Origin: Myxococcales bacterium
GTDB lineage: Bacteria > Myxococcota_A > Polyangia > Nannocystales > Nannocystaceae
Direction of reading: 5' to 3'
Assembly: GCA_020633295.1 (NCBI GenBank)
Contig: JACKDW010000001.1
Span: forward strand, 1,240,001 to 1,304,000
DNA: 64,000 bases
In this document: positions 1-8,702 of the stretch, piece by piece
Position numbering within the stretch: the stretch's first letter is position 1
Layout: each line of letters opens with the position of its first letter
Translations under genes and position numbers: made by a program
The notes under the pieces: generated by a model
Told to the model about the DNA's origin: nothing
What the model saw: only the letters and a program-made list of their open reading frames with translations
Databases searched by the model: none

Positions 1-111
1 GCCCGGCCCCTCGACCGCGATCCCCAGGCAGTCAAAGCCCGGGCCGATGTTCGACAGCGTCGGCGGCGCGAACGCCTCGCGCCACGGCCCGGCCGCTCCG
101 TGCGTCCCCAT
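1..111 (-). CDS. thrB: Homoserine kinase, N-terminal fragment (runs off the window)
   Basis: Only the first 37 codons are inside the window; the gene continues past base 1. Translation of the reverse strand from an ATG at 109-111 gives a GHMP-kinase N-terminus with the segment APPTLSNIGPGFDCLGIAV, closely matching the start of homoserine kinases (consensus P-x-T-S-A-N-L-G-P-G-F-D). In the family this enzyme phosphorylates the side-chain hydroxyl of L-homoserine with ATP on the way to threonine. An in-frame GTG 9 bases upstream is an alternative start. It lies 33 bases downstream of the DsbA-like gene on the same strand, so the two may be co-transcribed. The Gly-rich phosphate loop is outside the window, so the call rests on this segment alone. 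Confidence 0.75.
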   Translation of the reverse strand, partial: MGTHGAAGPWREAFAPPTLSNIGPGFDCLGIAVEGPG

Positions 112-144
112 GATCCCCACGATCGTCCCTGACGTGGTGACGGG

Positions 145-1107
145 CTAGCGACGCAGCGCGTCGTCGACCCAGCCGGCGAAGGTCCCGCCGAACAGGAGGT
201 CATTGAAGTAGCGACCGTTGATGAACACGGCCGGCGTCCCCGTGATCTCGAGCTTCTCGCCCAGCGCGCGATCGGACTCGACCTGATCGCGCCCGAGCTT
301 GCTCTCGTAGGCCGCGCGGAACTTGCCCATGTCGAGCCCGATGTCCTGGGCGTAGCGCACGATGTCCTCGTCCTCGAGGGCCGTCTGGTTCTCGAACACG
401 ATGTCGTGCATCTCCCAAAACTTGCCCTGCTGCTTCGCGGCCTCGGTCGCGATCGCCGCCTGCTTGGCCCGCGGGTGGCTGCTGAGCGGGAAGTGCTTGA
501 AGATGAGGCGGGCGCGCCCGCGGAACTGATCGACGGTCTGCCGCAGCTTCGGCGCCTCGGCGCGGCAGTGCGGGCACTCGAAGTCCGCGAACACGATGAT
601 CGTCACCGGCGCGCGCTCGTTGCCGTAGATCGGCGAGCTCTCGAGTGGAATCTCGCGCACGCGCAGCGAGTCGAGCACCATCTCCATCGCGTCCTTGATG
701 TCGGCGGGCGCGTGCCCGGCCTTGAGCGCGTCGGCGATAAACTGCGACACGCTCAGGGAGTCGCGGCAGGAGGCGTCATCGCGCACCGACTTGGCCAGGC
801 TCTCCGGCTTCCCGCACGCGCTCGACTCGCTATTAATGATCTGGAAGAAGCTCGTCTTCTTGTTCTCGTCGAGGCCCGAGAGGTCGACGCCCTTGGCCGT
901 CGTGATCATCTCGCCGTCCGCGGGACCCGGACCCTGACTCCCACCGTCGTTCCCGCTGGCTGCAGGAGCGCCGGACTCGGCCGCCGAGTCGTCGCCCGAG
1001 CGCGGGTTCGCGGCGTCCGGGCTGTCGGCGGCGGGCGCCGTGCAGGCCGGGTTACAGGCCGCCAGCGCGAATACCAAAAGCGCGAGAGTGCACCTGGATG
1101 GGGTCAT
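145..1107 (-). CDS. DsbA-family thioredoxin-fold lipoprotein
   Basis: A 320-residue exported protein. The ATG at 1107 begins a lipoprotein signal peptide (MTPSRCTLALLVFALAACNP) with a lipobox-type LAAC; the longer frame reaching 1356 adds only low-complexity sequence and was rejected. After a Ser/Gly/Asp-rich linker (about residues 25-65) comes a helical segment, then a DsbA/DsbG-like thioredoxin domain (about residues 155-320) with the active-site motif C-P-H-C in FADFECPHC and a cis-Pro loop TGTPAVFING. This layout matches the periplasmic DsbA_4/thioredoxin_4 proteins common in deltaproteobacteria, which oxidise or isomerise disulfides; the redox direction cannot be read from sequence. Encoded just upstream of thrB, with no obvious functional link. 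Confidence 0.85.
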   Translation of the reverse strand: MTPSRCTLALLVFALAACNPACTAPAADSPDAANPRSGDDSAAESGAPAASGNDGGSQGPGPADGEMITTAKGVDLSGLDENKKTSFFQIINSESSACGKPESLAKSVRDDASCRDSLSVSQFIADALKAGHAPADIKDAMEMVLDSLRVREIPLESSPIYGNERAPVTIIVFADFECPHCRAEAPKLRQTVDQFRGRARLIFKHFPLSSHPRAKQAAIATEAAKQQGKFWEMHDIVFENQTALEDEDIVRYAQDIGLDMGKFRAAYESKLGRDQVESDRALGEKLEITGTPAVFINGRYFNDLLFGGTFAGWVDDALRR

Positions 1108-1416
1108 CGACGTCGATCCTGAGTTTGCTTCGATTCGCCTGCGGACGCCGCTGGGATCGCCGTCCGAGAACGTCATCTGGGACCGGCAGCGCCGAAACAC
1201 TGCTCCGCACCCGTCCAGATGCCGGGGATCACTCCCCGAGTTGGACCCGAGGGCGCGCAGAACGCTACCCCACGCGCTGCCGGCCCGCAACTGACCGAGG
1301 CCTGGCCGGAGCGGGAACAGCGACGCCCCGCGCACGGCCCAAACGCGCCCGATCACGACACCAGGCGGTCACAATTGCCCTCGCGACCAACGGGCGGCAC
1401 TGGCGCCAGAACTCCA

Positions 1417-1445
1417 TTGACAACGTTCTTGGCACGCGCGATACA
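1417..1445 (+). promoter_or_regulatory. Sigma-70-type promoter for etfBA
   Basis: A perfect -35 hexamer TTGACA (1417-1422), a 17-base spacer and a -10-like GATACA (1440-1445). The predicted transcription start near 1452 leaves a short leader carrying the GAGGGAGGAG ribosome site (1453-1462) ahead of the TTG start at 1468. Confidence 0.55.
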
Positions 1446-1467
1446 CCCGCCCGAGGGAGGAGCCCTT

Positions 1468-2289
1468 TTGAAGATTCTGGTCACAGTCAAGCGGATCCCT
1501 GATCCCGACGAGAGTCTCAAGTTCGCCGGAGGCGGGCTGGACACCTCGTCGAGCAAGTGGGTCCCCAACGCGTTCGATGAATACGCCGTGGAAACCGCGC
1601 TTCGCCTGTCCGAAGTCGCCGGCAAACGTGGCAAGAAGCTTGCGGAGGTCATCGTGATGAGCGTGTGCCCCGCGAAGCAGCGGCAACACGTCACACAATT
1701 CCTGGCAATGGGAGCCGACCGCGGCGTCGTGGTCGACCACAACCCCGACGAGCTGGACACCATCGCCATCTCCAAGGCCATCGCCGGCGTGTTCAAACAA
1801 GAGGCCTGCGACCTGCTGATCATCGGCAAGCTGTCGCAGGACAACGAGGGCAACCAGGTCGGCCAGCGGGTCGCCGGTCTCCTCGGGCTGCCACAGGCCT
1901 CCTTCGCGGCCACGGTCAACTGGGACGAAGGCGCCAACAACATCTCGGTGGGCCGCGAGGTCGACGACGGCGTCGAGACCAAGCGCGTCCCGCTCCCGGC
2001 CGTCGTCACTGTTGACCTCCGCGTCGTCCTGCCGACGAGCGTCGTCAACAACGTCACGCCCGCGAACCACAAGTATCAAGAAGGTCCCCGTCTGGCCTCG
2101 CTGCGCGGCATCACCATGGCCAAGCGCAAGAAGGTCAAGGTCGTCACGCTCGGCGATCTCAAGGTCGCCGCCACCTCGACCGAGCGCATGGTCAACATCG
2201 CGGCGCCGCCCTCGCGCGCTGCGGGTCAGCGTGTCGGCTCGGTGGAAGAGCTGTTCCAGAAGCTGACGAAGGAGGCCAAGGTTCTATGA
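1468..2289 (+). CDS. etfB: Electron transfer flavoprotein subunit beta
   Basis: A 273-residue beta subunit of the FAD/AMP-containing heterodimer that passes electrons from acyl-CoA dehydrogenases to the quinone pool via ETF-quinone oxidoreductase. The N-terminus MKILVTVKRIPDPDESLKF and the AMGADRGVVVDH segment are typical of EtfB. The start is a TTG at 1468: it sits 5 bases after a strong GGGAGGAG site and gives the conserved N-terminus, whereas the ATG at 1219 adds 83 residues of non-homologous low-complexity sequence. Length agrees with the family (250-265) plus a modest C-terminal extension. The stop overlaps the etfA start (ATGA), so translation is coupled. Confidence 0.93.
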   Translation: MKILVTVKRIPDPDESLKFAGGGLDTSSSKWVPNAFDEYAVETALRLSEVAGKRGKKLAEVIVMSVCPAKQRQHVTQFLAMGADRGVVVDHNPDELDTIAISKAIAGVFKQEACDLLIIGKLSQDNEGNQVGQRVAGLLGLPQASFAATVNWDEGANNISVGREVDDGVETKRVPLPAVVTVDLRVVLPTSVVNNVTPANHKYQEGPRLASLRGITMAKRKKVKVVTLGDLKVAATSTERMVNIAAPPSRAAGQRVGSVEELFQKLTKEAKVL

Positions 2290-3251
2290 GCCGCGTACTT
2301 GTCGTTCTCGAGACCGCCAACGGCGCGGTCAAGTCGGCCAGCCTGCCCGGCGTCACCTGCGGTCAGCAGATCGCGGCGAAGGACGGCGGCGAGCTGCACC
2401 TCCTCGTGCTCGGCGCCGACGTCTCGGCCGCTGAGGCGGCCCGGGGCTTCGGCGCCGCCGCCGTGCACACGCTCACCGCCGCCGAGCTCGAGCCCTTCAC
2501 GGCCGAGGCCTGGGGCGACGCGATCGTCCACGCCGCGCGCTCGATCGGCGCCACCCACGTGGGCGGGACCGCGACCTCGACCCTCCGCGACGCGCTCCCG
2601 CGCGCCGCCGCAGTGCTCGACAGCCCGCTCGTCAGCGAGGTCGTCGCGGTCAAGGCCGTCGACACCTTCACCCGCCCCATCTCGGCCGGCCGCGCGCTCG
2701 TTGACATGAAGCTCAGCGGCCCGGTCGCGTTCTTCACGGCCCGCGCCACCGAGTTCCCGCCCCCGAACCAGGGCGGCAGCTCCCCGGTCAAGGCCCTCGG
2801 CGGCACCCAGCTCAACACCCGCGGCGTGACCGTGGTCGGCGTGCACAAGACCGAGAGCGCGCGCCCGGCCCTCACCGAGGCCCGCGTCGTCGTCTCCGGC
2901 GGACGCGGCATGCGTGAAGGCGCCAACTTCGGGGTGCTCGAGGAGCTCACCGACCTCCTCGGCGGAGCGCTCGGCGCCAGCCGAGCCGCCACCGACGCGG
3001 GCATGGTCCCGGCCGACCTTCAGGTGGGCCAGACCGGCAAGATCGTCGCGCCGGAGCTGTACATCGCGGTCGCGATCTCGGGCGCCATCCAGCACCTCGC
3101 GGGCATGAAGGGCTCGAAGACGATCGTCGCCATCAACAAGGACGAGGAGGCCCCGATCTTCCAGATCGCCGACTACGGCCTCGTCGCCAAGTGGGAGGAC
3201 ACGATCCCGCAGCTCACCGCGCTCGTTCGCCAGCACAAAGCGGCCAACTGA
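2286..3251 (+). CDS. etfA: Electron transfer flavoprotein subunit alpha
   Basis: A 321-residue alpha subunit, the usual length, that binds FAD in its C-terminal half. The C-terminal FAD-binding signature is clear: SGAIQHLAGMKGSK followed by IVAINKDEEAPIFQIADYG. Residues 1-190 form the less conserved domain I. The ATG overlaps the etfB stop by four bases, so both subunits are made from one message. A GC-rich hairpin ends the operon at 3277-3302. The likely partners are acyl-CoA dehydrogenases; one is encoded at 11.6 kb and a beta-oxidation operon lies at 43.7 kb. Confidence 0.95.
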   Translation: MSRVLVVLETANGAVKSASLPGVTCGQQIAAKDGGELHLLVLGADVSAAEAARGFGAAAVHTLTAAELEPFTAEAWGDAIVHAARSIGATHVGGTATSTLRDALPRAAAVLDSPLVSEVVAVKAVDTFTRPISAGRALVDMKLSGPVAFFTARATEFPPPNQGGSSPVKALGGTQLNTRGVTVVGVHKTESARPALTEARVVVSGGRGMREGANFGVLEELTDLLGGALGASRAATDAGMVPADLQVGQTGKIVAPELYIAVAISGAIQHLAGMKGSKTIVAINKDEEAPIFQIADYGLVAKWEDTIPQLTALVRQHKAAN

Positions 3252-3276
3252 CGCGGAGCGCCATGACGCCGCGCGC

Positions 3277-3302
3277 GGCCCCAGGGGTTCCCCTCTGGGG
3301 CC
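3277..3302 (+). terminator. Hairpin terminator after etfBA
   Basis: 11-bp stem (GGCCCCAGGGG paired with CCTCTGGGGCC, one G-T pair) closed by a TTCC loop, 25 bases after the etfA stop. It is followed by only a weak T-rich stretch. Confidence 0.6.
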
Positions 3303-3345
3303 GTTCGTAATTCTCCCCCTCCCCGTTCGATGGTATGGCCCACGC

Positions 3346-4602
3346 GTGTTCTCTCGTCGGACGTCGTGGGACTCGACCCCCGGCGCGCTCGCGCAGGCGA
3401 TCGCGCGCGCGCGCGCGGACGACACGGGCGCGCCGCTGCTGGACCTCACCTGCTCGAACCCGACCGCGGTCGGCCTCCACCCCGATCCGAACGAGATCCG
3501 CGCGGCGCTCGACCGCGCCTACGACCCCCGCTACACGCCGGACCCGCTCGGCAGCCTGCGCGCGCGCGAGGCCGTGCTCGACTACTACCGGCGCCGGCAC
3601 GCGCTCACGCCTGACCTGACGCCCGCGCGCGTCTGCCTGTGCGCCGGCACGAGCGAGGCCTACGCCAACCTCCTGGCCGTCCTGTGTGACCCCGGGGACG
3701 TCGTGCTCGTGCCGCGCCCGGGCTACCCGCTGCTCGCGTACCTCGCCGATCTCCAGGGCGTCACGCTCGCCCCCTACGCGATCGAGCTCGAGCACGGCGC
3801 CTGGCGACTCGACCTCGAAAGCGTCCGCGAGCAGCTCGCGCGCCCGCGCGAGCGCGCCCGCGTCCGCGCCGTCATCGTCGTCGCGCCCAACAACCCGACC
3901 GGCAACTACGTCGACGACCTCGAGCTCGCCGCGCTCGAGCGACTGTGCCACGAGCGCGAGCTGGCGCTGATCATCGACGAGGTGTTCCACGACTACCCGC
4001 TCGACCCCATCGCCGCGCGTCGCGGCTGCGCGCTCGCGGGCGCGCGCCGCTGCCTGTGCTTCACGCTCTCCGGGCTCTCCAAGGTCGCCGCGCTGCCCCA
4101 GCTCAAGCTGTCCTGGCTCGTCGCCCACGGCCCGCCCGAGCTGGCGACGGCGGCCATGGGCCGCCTCGAGCTGATCGCCGACAGCTTCTTGAGCGTCGCG
4201 AGCCCGGTCCAGCGCGCGCTGCCGGAGCTGCTGGAGCGCGCTCCCGCGACGCAGGCCCGCGTGCTCGCGCGCACGCGAGACAACCACGCGCACCTGCGCA
4301 CGTGCTGTCGCCTGGCCGAGAGCGCCGTGACGCCGCTCGCGGTCGAGGGCGGCTGGACCGCGCTCGTCCGCCTGCCGGCGATCGGGGGGCTCGACGACGC
4401 GGGCTGGGTGCTCGATCTGCTGGAGCACGCCCGCGTCCTCACGCAGCCCGGGTATCTCTACGATCTCGACGATGGCGGCGGCGCGCGCCCCATGCTCGCG
4501 CTCTCGCTGCTGAGTGAACCCAGGCAATTCCGCGACGGCCTCACGCGCCTGCTCGCGCGCGTCGCCGCACGCGTCGCCGCAGTGGTAGCCTCGGGCCCAT
4601 GA
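3346..4602 (+). CDS. PLP-dependent class I/II aminotransferase
   Basis: A 418-residue fold-type I aminotransferase. Visible landmarks: the VAPNNPTGNYVDD loop, LIIDEVFHDY with the PLP-binding Asp, and FTLSGLSKV with the Schiff-base lysine near residue 246. Sequence around LTCSNPTAVGLHPD and YTPDPLGSLRAREAVLDYY fits the substrate-loop region of aspartate/alanine aminotransferase-like enzymes. Substrate cannot be assigned. The GTG at 3346 is the first sensible start; no ribosome site is visible. A TATGGC hexamer lies shortly upstream. The stop overlaps the ATG of the methyltransferase gene (ATGA), so the two are probably co-translated and may act on the same small amine or acid. Confidence 0.88.
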   Translation: MFSRRTSWDSTPGALAQAIARARADDTGAPLLDLTCSNPTAVGLHPDPNEIRAALDRAYDPRYTPDPLGSLRAREAVLDYYRRRHALTPDLTPARVCLCAGTSEAYANLLAVLCDPGDVVLVPRPGYPLLAYLADLQGVTLAPYAIELEHGAWRLDLESVREQLARPRERARVRAVIVVAPNNPTGNYVDDLELAALERLCHERELALIIDEVFHDYPLDPIAARRGCALAGARRCLCFTLSGLSKVAALPQLKLSWLVAHGPPELATAAMGRLELIADSFLSVASPVQRALPELLERAPATQARVLARTRDNHAHLRTCCRLAESAVTPLAVEGGWTALVRLPAIGGLDDAGWVLDLLEHARVLTQPGYLYDLDDGGGARPMLALSLLSEPRQFRDGLTRLLARVAARVAAVVASGP

Positions 4603-5267
4603 GCGACACCCGCCCGCGCGGCATGACCCTGCTCAACGACGCGCTCACCGACTACATCGAGGCCCACGCGCTGCCCGAGTCCGAGCTGTTCGCGCGCATG
4701 CGTGAAGAGACCTATCGCGACCTCGACTCGCCGCAGATGCAAGTCGGCCGCGTCGAGGGCTCGCTCCTGCGCCTGCTCGTGCAGATCAGCGGCGCCCGGC
4801 GGGTGCTCGAGATCGGCACCTTCAGCGGCTACTCCGGGCTCTCGATGGCGATGGCGCTCCCCGACGACGGGCGCGTGATCACCTGCGACGTCGACCCGGT
4901 CGCCACGTCGGTGGCGCGCCGCTACTTCGACGAGAGCGGACACGGGCACAAGATCGAGATCAAGCTCGGGCCCGCGCTCGAGACCATCGCCGCGCTCGCC
5001 GAGCAGGGGGCGCGCTTTGACCTCGTGTTCATCGACGCGGACAAGACCAACTACAGCGAGTACTTCGACGCGGTGCTCCCGCTGCTGCCGATCGGCGGCC
5101 TGATCCTCGCCGACAACACGCTGTGGAGCGGCAAGGTCATCGACCCGCAGGCCGACTCCGACCACGCGCTCGTCGCCTACAACAAGAAGGTCCGCGACGA
5201 CCCGCGCGTCGAGCAGGTGCTGCTCTCGGTCCGCGACGGCGTCATGCTCGCGCGCAAGATCGCGTGA
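4599..5267 (+). CDS. SAM-dependent O-methyltransferase (caffeoyl-CoA OMT family)
   Basis: A 222-residue class I methyltransferase of the catechol/caffeoyl-CoA O-methyltransferase type (methyltransf_3). Motif I is LEIGTFSGYSGLSMA, followed by the acidic ITCDVDP that binds SAM ribose, and the metal/active-site segment FDLVFIDADKTNYSEYFD and LADNTLWSGKV. These enzymes use a divalent metal to methylate a catechol hydroxyl. Length is normal (about 220). It overlaps the aminotransferase by 4 bases. A TAGCCT hexamer 7 bases before the ATG could allow separate leaderless transcription. Confidence 0.9.
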   Translation: MSDTRPRGMTLLNDALTDYIEAHALPESELFARMREETYRDLDSPQMQVGRVEGSLLRLLVQISGARRVLEIGTFSGYSGLSMAMALPDDGRVITCDVDPVATSVARRYFDESGHGHKIEIKLGPALETIAALAEQGARFDLVFIDADKTNYSEYFDAVLPLLPIGGLILADNTLWSGKVIDPQADSDHALVAYNKKVRDDPRVEQVLLSVRDGVMLARKIA

Positions 5268-5444
5268 TATGGGGCATCAGCGTCGCCCGCGCGGCTCGCC
5301 GGCCCGCGCTGGCGCGTCGTCGCTTCGGCATCGTCGAGCCGCGCGCGTTGACAATTTGTCACGCGCGCGGGCACGGACGCGCCAGCCTGCGGCGGAGATC
5401 ATGCGCTACGCCGGTTTCGCCTTTGAGTTTGTACGCGCCCCTTG

Positions 5445-5460
5445 TGGCACCCTGGTTGCA
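5445..5460 (+). promoter_or_regulatory. Sigma-54 (RpoN) promoter
   Basis: TGGCACCCTGGTTGCA matches the -24/-12 consensus (TGGCACG-N4-TTGCW) at every position except the seventh, with exact GG-N10-GC spacing. The predicted start near 5472 lies about 43 bases before the ATG at 5515. This implies control by a bacterial enhancer-binding protein, common in myxobacteria. Confidence 0.7.
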
Positions 5461-5514
5461 TTGGGCATAAACCGTACAGACCGGCGCGTGCCTGCGCGCG
5501 TGGGATCGAGCAGC

Positions 5515-7560
5515 ATGCGTCGCGCGCGACAGCCGAACCAAATCCCCCCCTACCTCGTGGCCGCCGCGGTCGCGGGCCTGATCGGGCTCGTGACCCCGGC
5601 GGCGCACGCGGATCCAGGTCAGACCTCGGTCATCCCGACCGCCGACAACTTCACGATCCGCTACCGGCTGATCGACAAGGACGACAACAACGCGCGCATC
5701 CGGCAGATGGACAGCCGGGACATGCGTCAGTTCTTCAACCAGGCGCGCTGCGTGTGCGGCGAGCTGGTCGAGGCCGAGATCCTGCTGCAGAAGAGCCAGG
5801 GCGAGGCCTACGACAACGCGCAGATCTCGTCCTACGTCGGCACCAACTGCGACACCGCCGAGGCCATGCAGTTCGGCCAGTTCCGGGCCTGCGGCAAGTT
5901 CAACTCGGCGAACACCTCGACGTGGTTGACGAGCTACTTCGCCCGCTTCGCGCCCGTCTGGCTCGTCAACGGCGTCGACCCGAGCAGCGGCGACGACCGC
6001 AACCCCAGCACCGCGATCCCCTTCGGCACCTGCGGCTCGAGCGAGGGTCAGGGCGGCATCTGGATGTGCGCCGAGAGCAACGGCTCGGCCAACTGCCAGT
6101 CCGAAGAGTTCATCATCACCGGCGCGACCAACATCAACACGCAGAACACCGAGTCGCCGCAGGGCATCAGCTACGACTTTCGCCCGCCGACGACCGCGCC
6201 TGACGAGAGCACGTTCCGCTTCGAGGTCGGAGACGGCGCCGTGCAGATCAGCTGGTCGCTGCTGACGCCGGGCGACATCAACGGCTACCGGATCCTGTGC
6301 GCCGAGTCGGACACCGGCGCGCCGGCGCTCGCCGACAGCCCGGTCAAGACCCGCGACGAGCTGCGCTTCATTCGCCCCGACGGCACCAACTACTACACGC
6401 CCGGCAACCTGTGCCCGTCGGACGTGCCGGTGTGCGGCAACGGGGTGCTCGAGGGCACCGAGGAGTGCGACGACGGCGACGCCAACAACAACAGCGCCGC
6501 CTGCACCTCGCTGTGCACCGTCGCCTACTGCGGCGACGGCTTCGTCGAGGCGGGCGCCGAGCAGTGTGACGGCGGCTACGACTCGAACAACCCCGACGGC
6601 GCCCTGGTCACCGAGACATGTGACGCGGCCTGCGCGACCATCAACCGCTGCGGGAACGGGATCATCGACGACGGCGAGGCCTGCGACGACGGCGACCTCA
6701 ACGGCACCAACATGAGCGAGTGCACCGCGTTCTGCTCCTCGCCGCTGTGCGGCGGCGGCGGGACCACGACGGGCACCGACACGGACACCGGCACGGACAC
6801 AGACACGGGCACCACCGGCGACACGGACACCGGCACCACCGGCAACCCGCTGATGCCGGGCGCGACCACGGGCGGCACCGGCGACGCCATCCCCTACGAG
6901 TGCGACCCCGACGTCGACGCCGACTGCCTGCCGACCTGCCTGCTCAACGTGTGCGGCGACGGCTTCGTCGGCGGCGACGAGGAGTGCGACGACGGCAACA
7001 CGCTCAGCGACGACGACTGCATCACCATCGATCTCGCGGAGACCGACGAGAGCGCGCAGCGCAAGTGCGTCGCCAACGTGTGCGGCGACGGCTTCCTCGG
7101 GCCCACCGAGTCGTGTGATGACGGCGCGGACAACAGCTTCACCGGCGCCTGCACCCCCGAGTGCCGGGCCAACGACGTGCTCTCCCTGCCGAGCGGCGGC
7201 ATCGAGAGCCTCGACTGGTCCTACGTCTGCTCCGAGCACCTGGCCAACACGACCACGAGCCACCGCGTCTCCGGGCTCGACAACAGCAAGACCTACGACA
7301 TCATGGTGGTCGCCTACGACCTGTTCGGGAACCCGCTGCCGGTCGCCTACCGCAAGGGCATCACGCCGCGCGAGACCCTCGACTGGTGGGAGCTGTGCGA
7401 GCAAGACGGCACCTGCGGGGCCTCCGGCTTCTGTAACATCAGCGACCGCGTGGAGGGTCGCGAGGGGCGCGGGCGCACCGGGCTCGGCCTGCTCGGCCTG
7501 CTCGGCCTGTTCAGTCTGCTCGGCGTGACCACGCGGATCCGTCGCCGGAGGACCACGTGA
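5515..7560 (+). CDS. Secreted Cys-rich repeat protein with C-terminal membrane anchor
   Basis: A 681-residue exported protein. The ATG at 5515 gives a signal peptide (LVAAAVAGLIGLVTPAAHA, cleaved near residue 34); the reading frame open from 5269 lacks a signal at its start and spans the sigma-54 site. Residues 40-300 form an unknown domain. From about residue 305 there are five to six copies of the myxobacterial Cys-rich repeat (pattern C-G-N/D-G-x-x-x-x-x-E-x-C-D-D-G, TIGR02232-like), interrupted by a Thr/Gly/Asp linker (TTTGTDTDTGTDTDTG) near 420-450. The C-terminus has a Leu/Gly transmembrane segment and an Arg cluster (RIRRRRTT), resembling a MYXO-CTERM sorting tail but without the usual Cys just before it. 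Likely a surface protein. Its stop overlaps the next gene (GTGA). Confidence 0.8.
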   Translation: MRRARQPNQIPPYLVAAAVAGLIGLVTPAAHADPGQTSVIPTADNFTIRYRLIDKDDNNARIRQMDSRDMRQFFNQARCVCGELVEAEILLQKSQGEAYDNAQISSYVGTNCDTAEAMQFGQFRACGKFNSANTSTWLTSYFARFAPVWLVNGVDPSSGDDRNPSTAIPFGTCGSSEGQGGIWMCAESNGSANCQSEEFIITGATNINTQNTESPQGISYDFRPPTTAPDESTFRFEVGDGAVQISWSLLTPGDINGYRILCAESDTGAPALADSPVKTRDELRFIRPDGTNYYTPGNLCPSDVPVCGNGVLEGTEECDDGDANNNSAACTSLCTVAYCGDGFVEAGAEQCDGGYDSNNPDGALVTETCDAACATINRCGNGIIDDGEACDDGDLNGTNMSECTAFCSSPLCGGGGTTTGTDTDTGTDTDTGTTGDTDTGTTGNPLMPGATTGGTGDAIPYECDPDVDADCLPTCLLNVCGDGFVGGDEECDDGNTLSDDDCITIDLAETDESAQRKCVANVCGDGFLGPTESCDDGADNSFTGACTPECRANDVLSLPSGGIESLDWSYVCSEHLANTTTSHRVSGLDNSKTYDIMVVAYDLFGNPLPVAYRKGITPRETLDWWELCEQDGTCGASGFCNISDRVEGREGRGRTGLGLLGLLGLFSLLGVTTRIRRRRTT

Positions 7561-8675
7561 TCGTCGGCGCGCTCGTCCACGTCAGCGCGATCGCCCCGCT
7601 CGCGCTCACGCTCGCGCAGGAGCCCGCTCCAGCGGACGCGCCCGCCGAGGACGCGGTCGTCGAGGAGCCGGCCACCGCGCCCGCCACCGTCGACCCGGAG
7701 CAGCGCGTGCGCGTCGTGCCGGACGGCCCGGATCCCTGGGCGCCCGACCCGCCGCCGGACCCCGACGCGCCGCCCGCCGTGCCCACCCAGGAGGCCGCCG
7801 AGCGCCAGACCCGTCCGCCCGAGGTCGGCGAGGTGCTCGCCGACGAGGCGCCCGCCAACAACCGCGAGGCTCGCAAGGACGAGCGCAAGCGCAAGCGCGA
7901 GCAGAAGTCGGGCTACGCCAAGTACGAGTCGCCGCAGCGCTTCGCGGTCGAGCTCAAGTTCGGCCCCTACCTGCCGAACATCGACCGCAACTACACGGGC
8001 AACCGGCAGTTCGGCTCGTACGACCTGATCTTCGGGAAGACCGACGCGATCGGCAACACCGTCGACTCGCCGAGCAAGGCCTTCATGTTCGGCCTCGGCT
8101 TCGAGTGGCAGTTCTTCAACCCCGGCCGCATCGGCCCGCTCGGCCTCGGCTTCACCTTCAGCTTCTTCCGCGACCGCGCCAACGCCATCTACAAGGATTA
8201 TCAGGCGATCTACGCGGAGAGCGGCACCGTCACCAAGGACGACCTGCTCCCCGGCGACACCTCGATCCGCAGCACCGCCGACTCCATCGTGTTCAACGGC
8301 ATCCCGCTCGCGCTGCAGCTCGTGTTCCGCTTCGAGCTGCTCGCCGATCGCCTGCGCGTGCCGATCGTGCCCTACGCCAAGGGCGGCGTCGCCTACGCGT
8401 TCTGGTGGTCGAAGGGCTCCGACGGCGAGATCTCGGTGAACGCGACGGGGCAGCCCGCGCGCGGCGGCTCGTGGGGCTACCAGATCAACGCCGGCGGCAT
8501 GCTGCGGCTCGACTTCCTCGAGGGCGAGAGCCACACGCTCGATCGCCAGCTCGGCATCAACCACACGTACCTGTTCGGCGAGTTCCAGTTCTCGCAGATC
8601 GACAACTTCGGTCAGGCTGACGCGGTGTCCATGGGCGACACGACCTTCTTCGTCGGCCTGGCGATGGAGTTCTGA
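7557..8675 (+). CDS. Putative outer-membrane beta-barrel protein
   Basis: A 372-residue protein. It starts with GTG at 7557 overlapping the previous stop; the N-terminus (IVGALVHVSAIAPLALTLAQ) is a plausible signal peptide. Residues 20-115 are Pro/Ala/Glu-rich and then Lys/Arg-rich (EARKDERKRKREQKSG), followed by about 250 residues of alternating hydrophobic/polar strands with aromatic girdle residues (FAVELKFGPYLPNID, LGLGFTFSFF, FVGLAMEF at the very end). A C-terminal Phe is typical of outer-membrane barrels. No known family is recognised. Translational coupling to the Cys-rich surface protein suggests that the two proteins act together at the cell surface, perhaps as anchor and passenger; that is inference. 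Confidence 0.7.
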   Translation: MIVGALVHVSAIAPLALTLAQEPAPADAPAEDAVVEEPATAPATVDPEQRVRVVPDGPDPWAPDPPPDPDAPPAVPTQEAAERQTRPPEVGEVLADEAPANNREARKDERKRKREQKSGYAKYESPQRFAVELKFGPYLPNIDRNYTGNRQFGSYDLIFGKTDAIGNTVDSPSKAFMFGLGFEWQFFNPGRIGPLGLGFTFSFFRDRANAIYKDYQAIYAESGTVTKDDLLPGDTSIRSTADSIVFNGIPLALQLVFRFELLADRLRVPIVPYAKGGVAYAFWWSKGSDGEISVNATGQPARGGSWGYQINAGGMLRLDFLEGESHTLDRQLGINHTYLFGEFQFSQIDNFGQADAVSMGDTTFFVGLAMEF

Positions 8676-8678
8676 TCG

Positions 8679-8700
8679 CGCGCCCCGGAGGCGGGGCGCG
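8679..8700. terminator. Hairpin between convergent genes
   Basis: Perfect 9-bp stem CGCGCCCCG/CGGGGCGCG with a GAGG loop in the 27-base gap between two convergent genes; it can serve both strands. No T-run follows. Confidence 0.55.
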
Positions 8701-8702
8701 GG

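Noticed and set aside
5269..5514. N-terminal extension of the Cys-rich protein
   Set aside because: It would place coding sequence over a sigma-54 promoter and bury the signal peptide; the ATG at 5515 is a better start.
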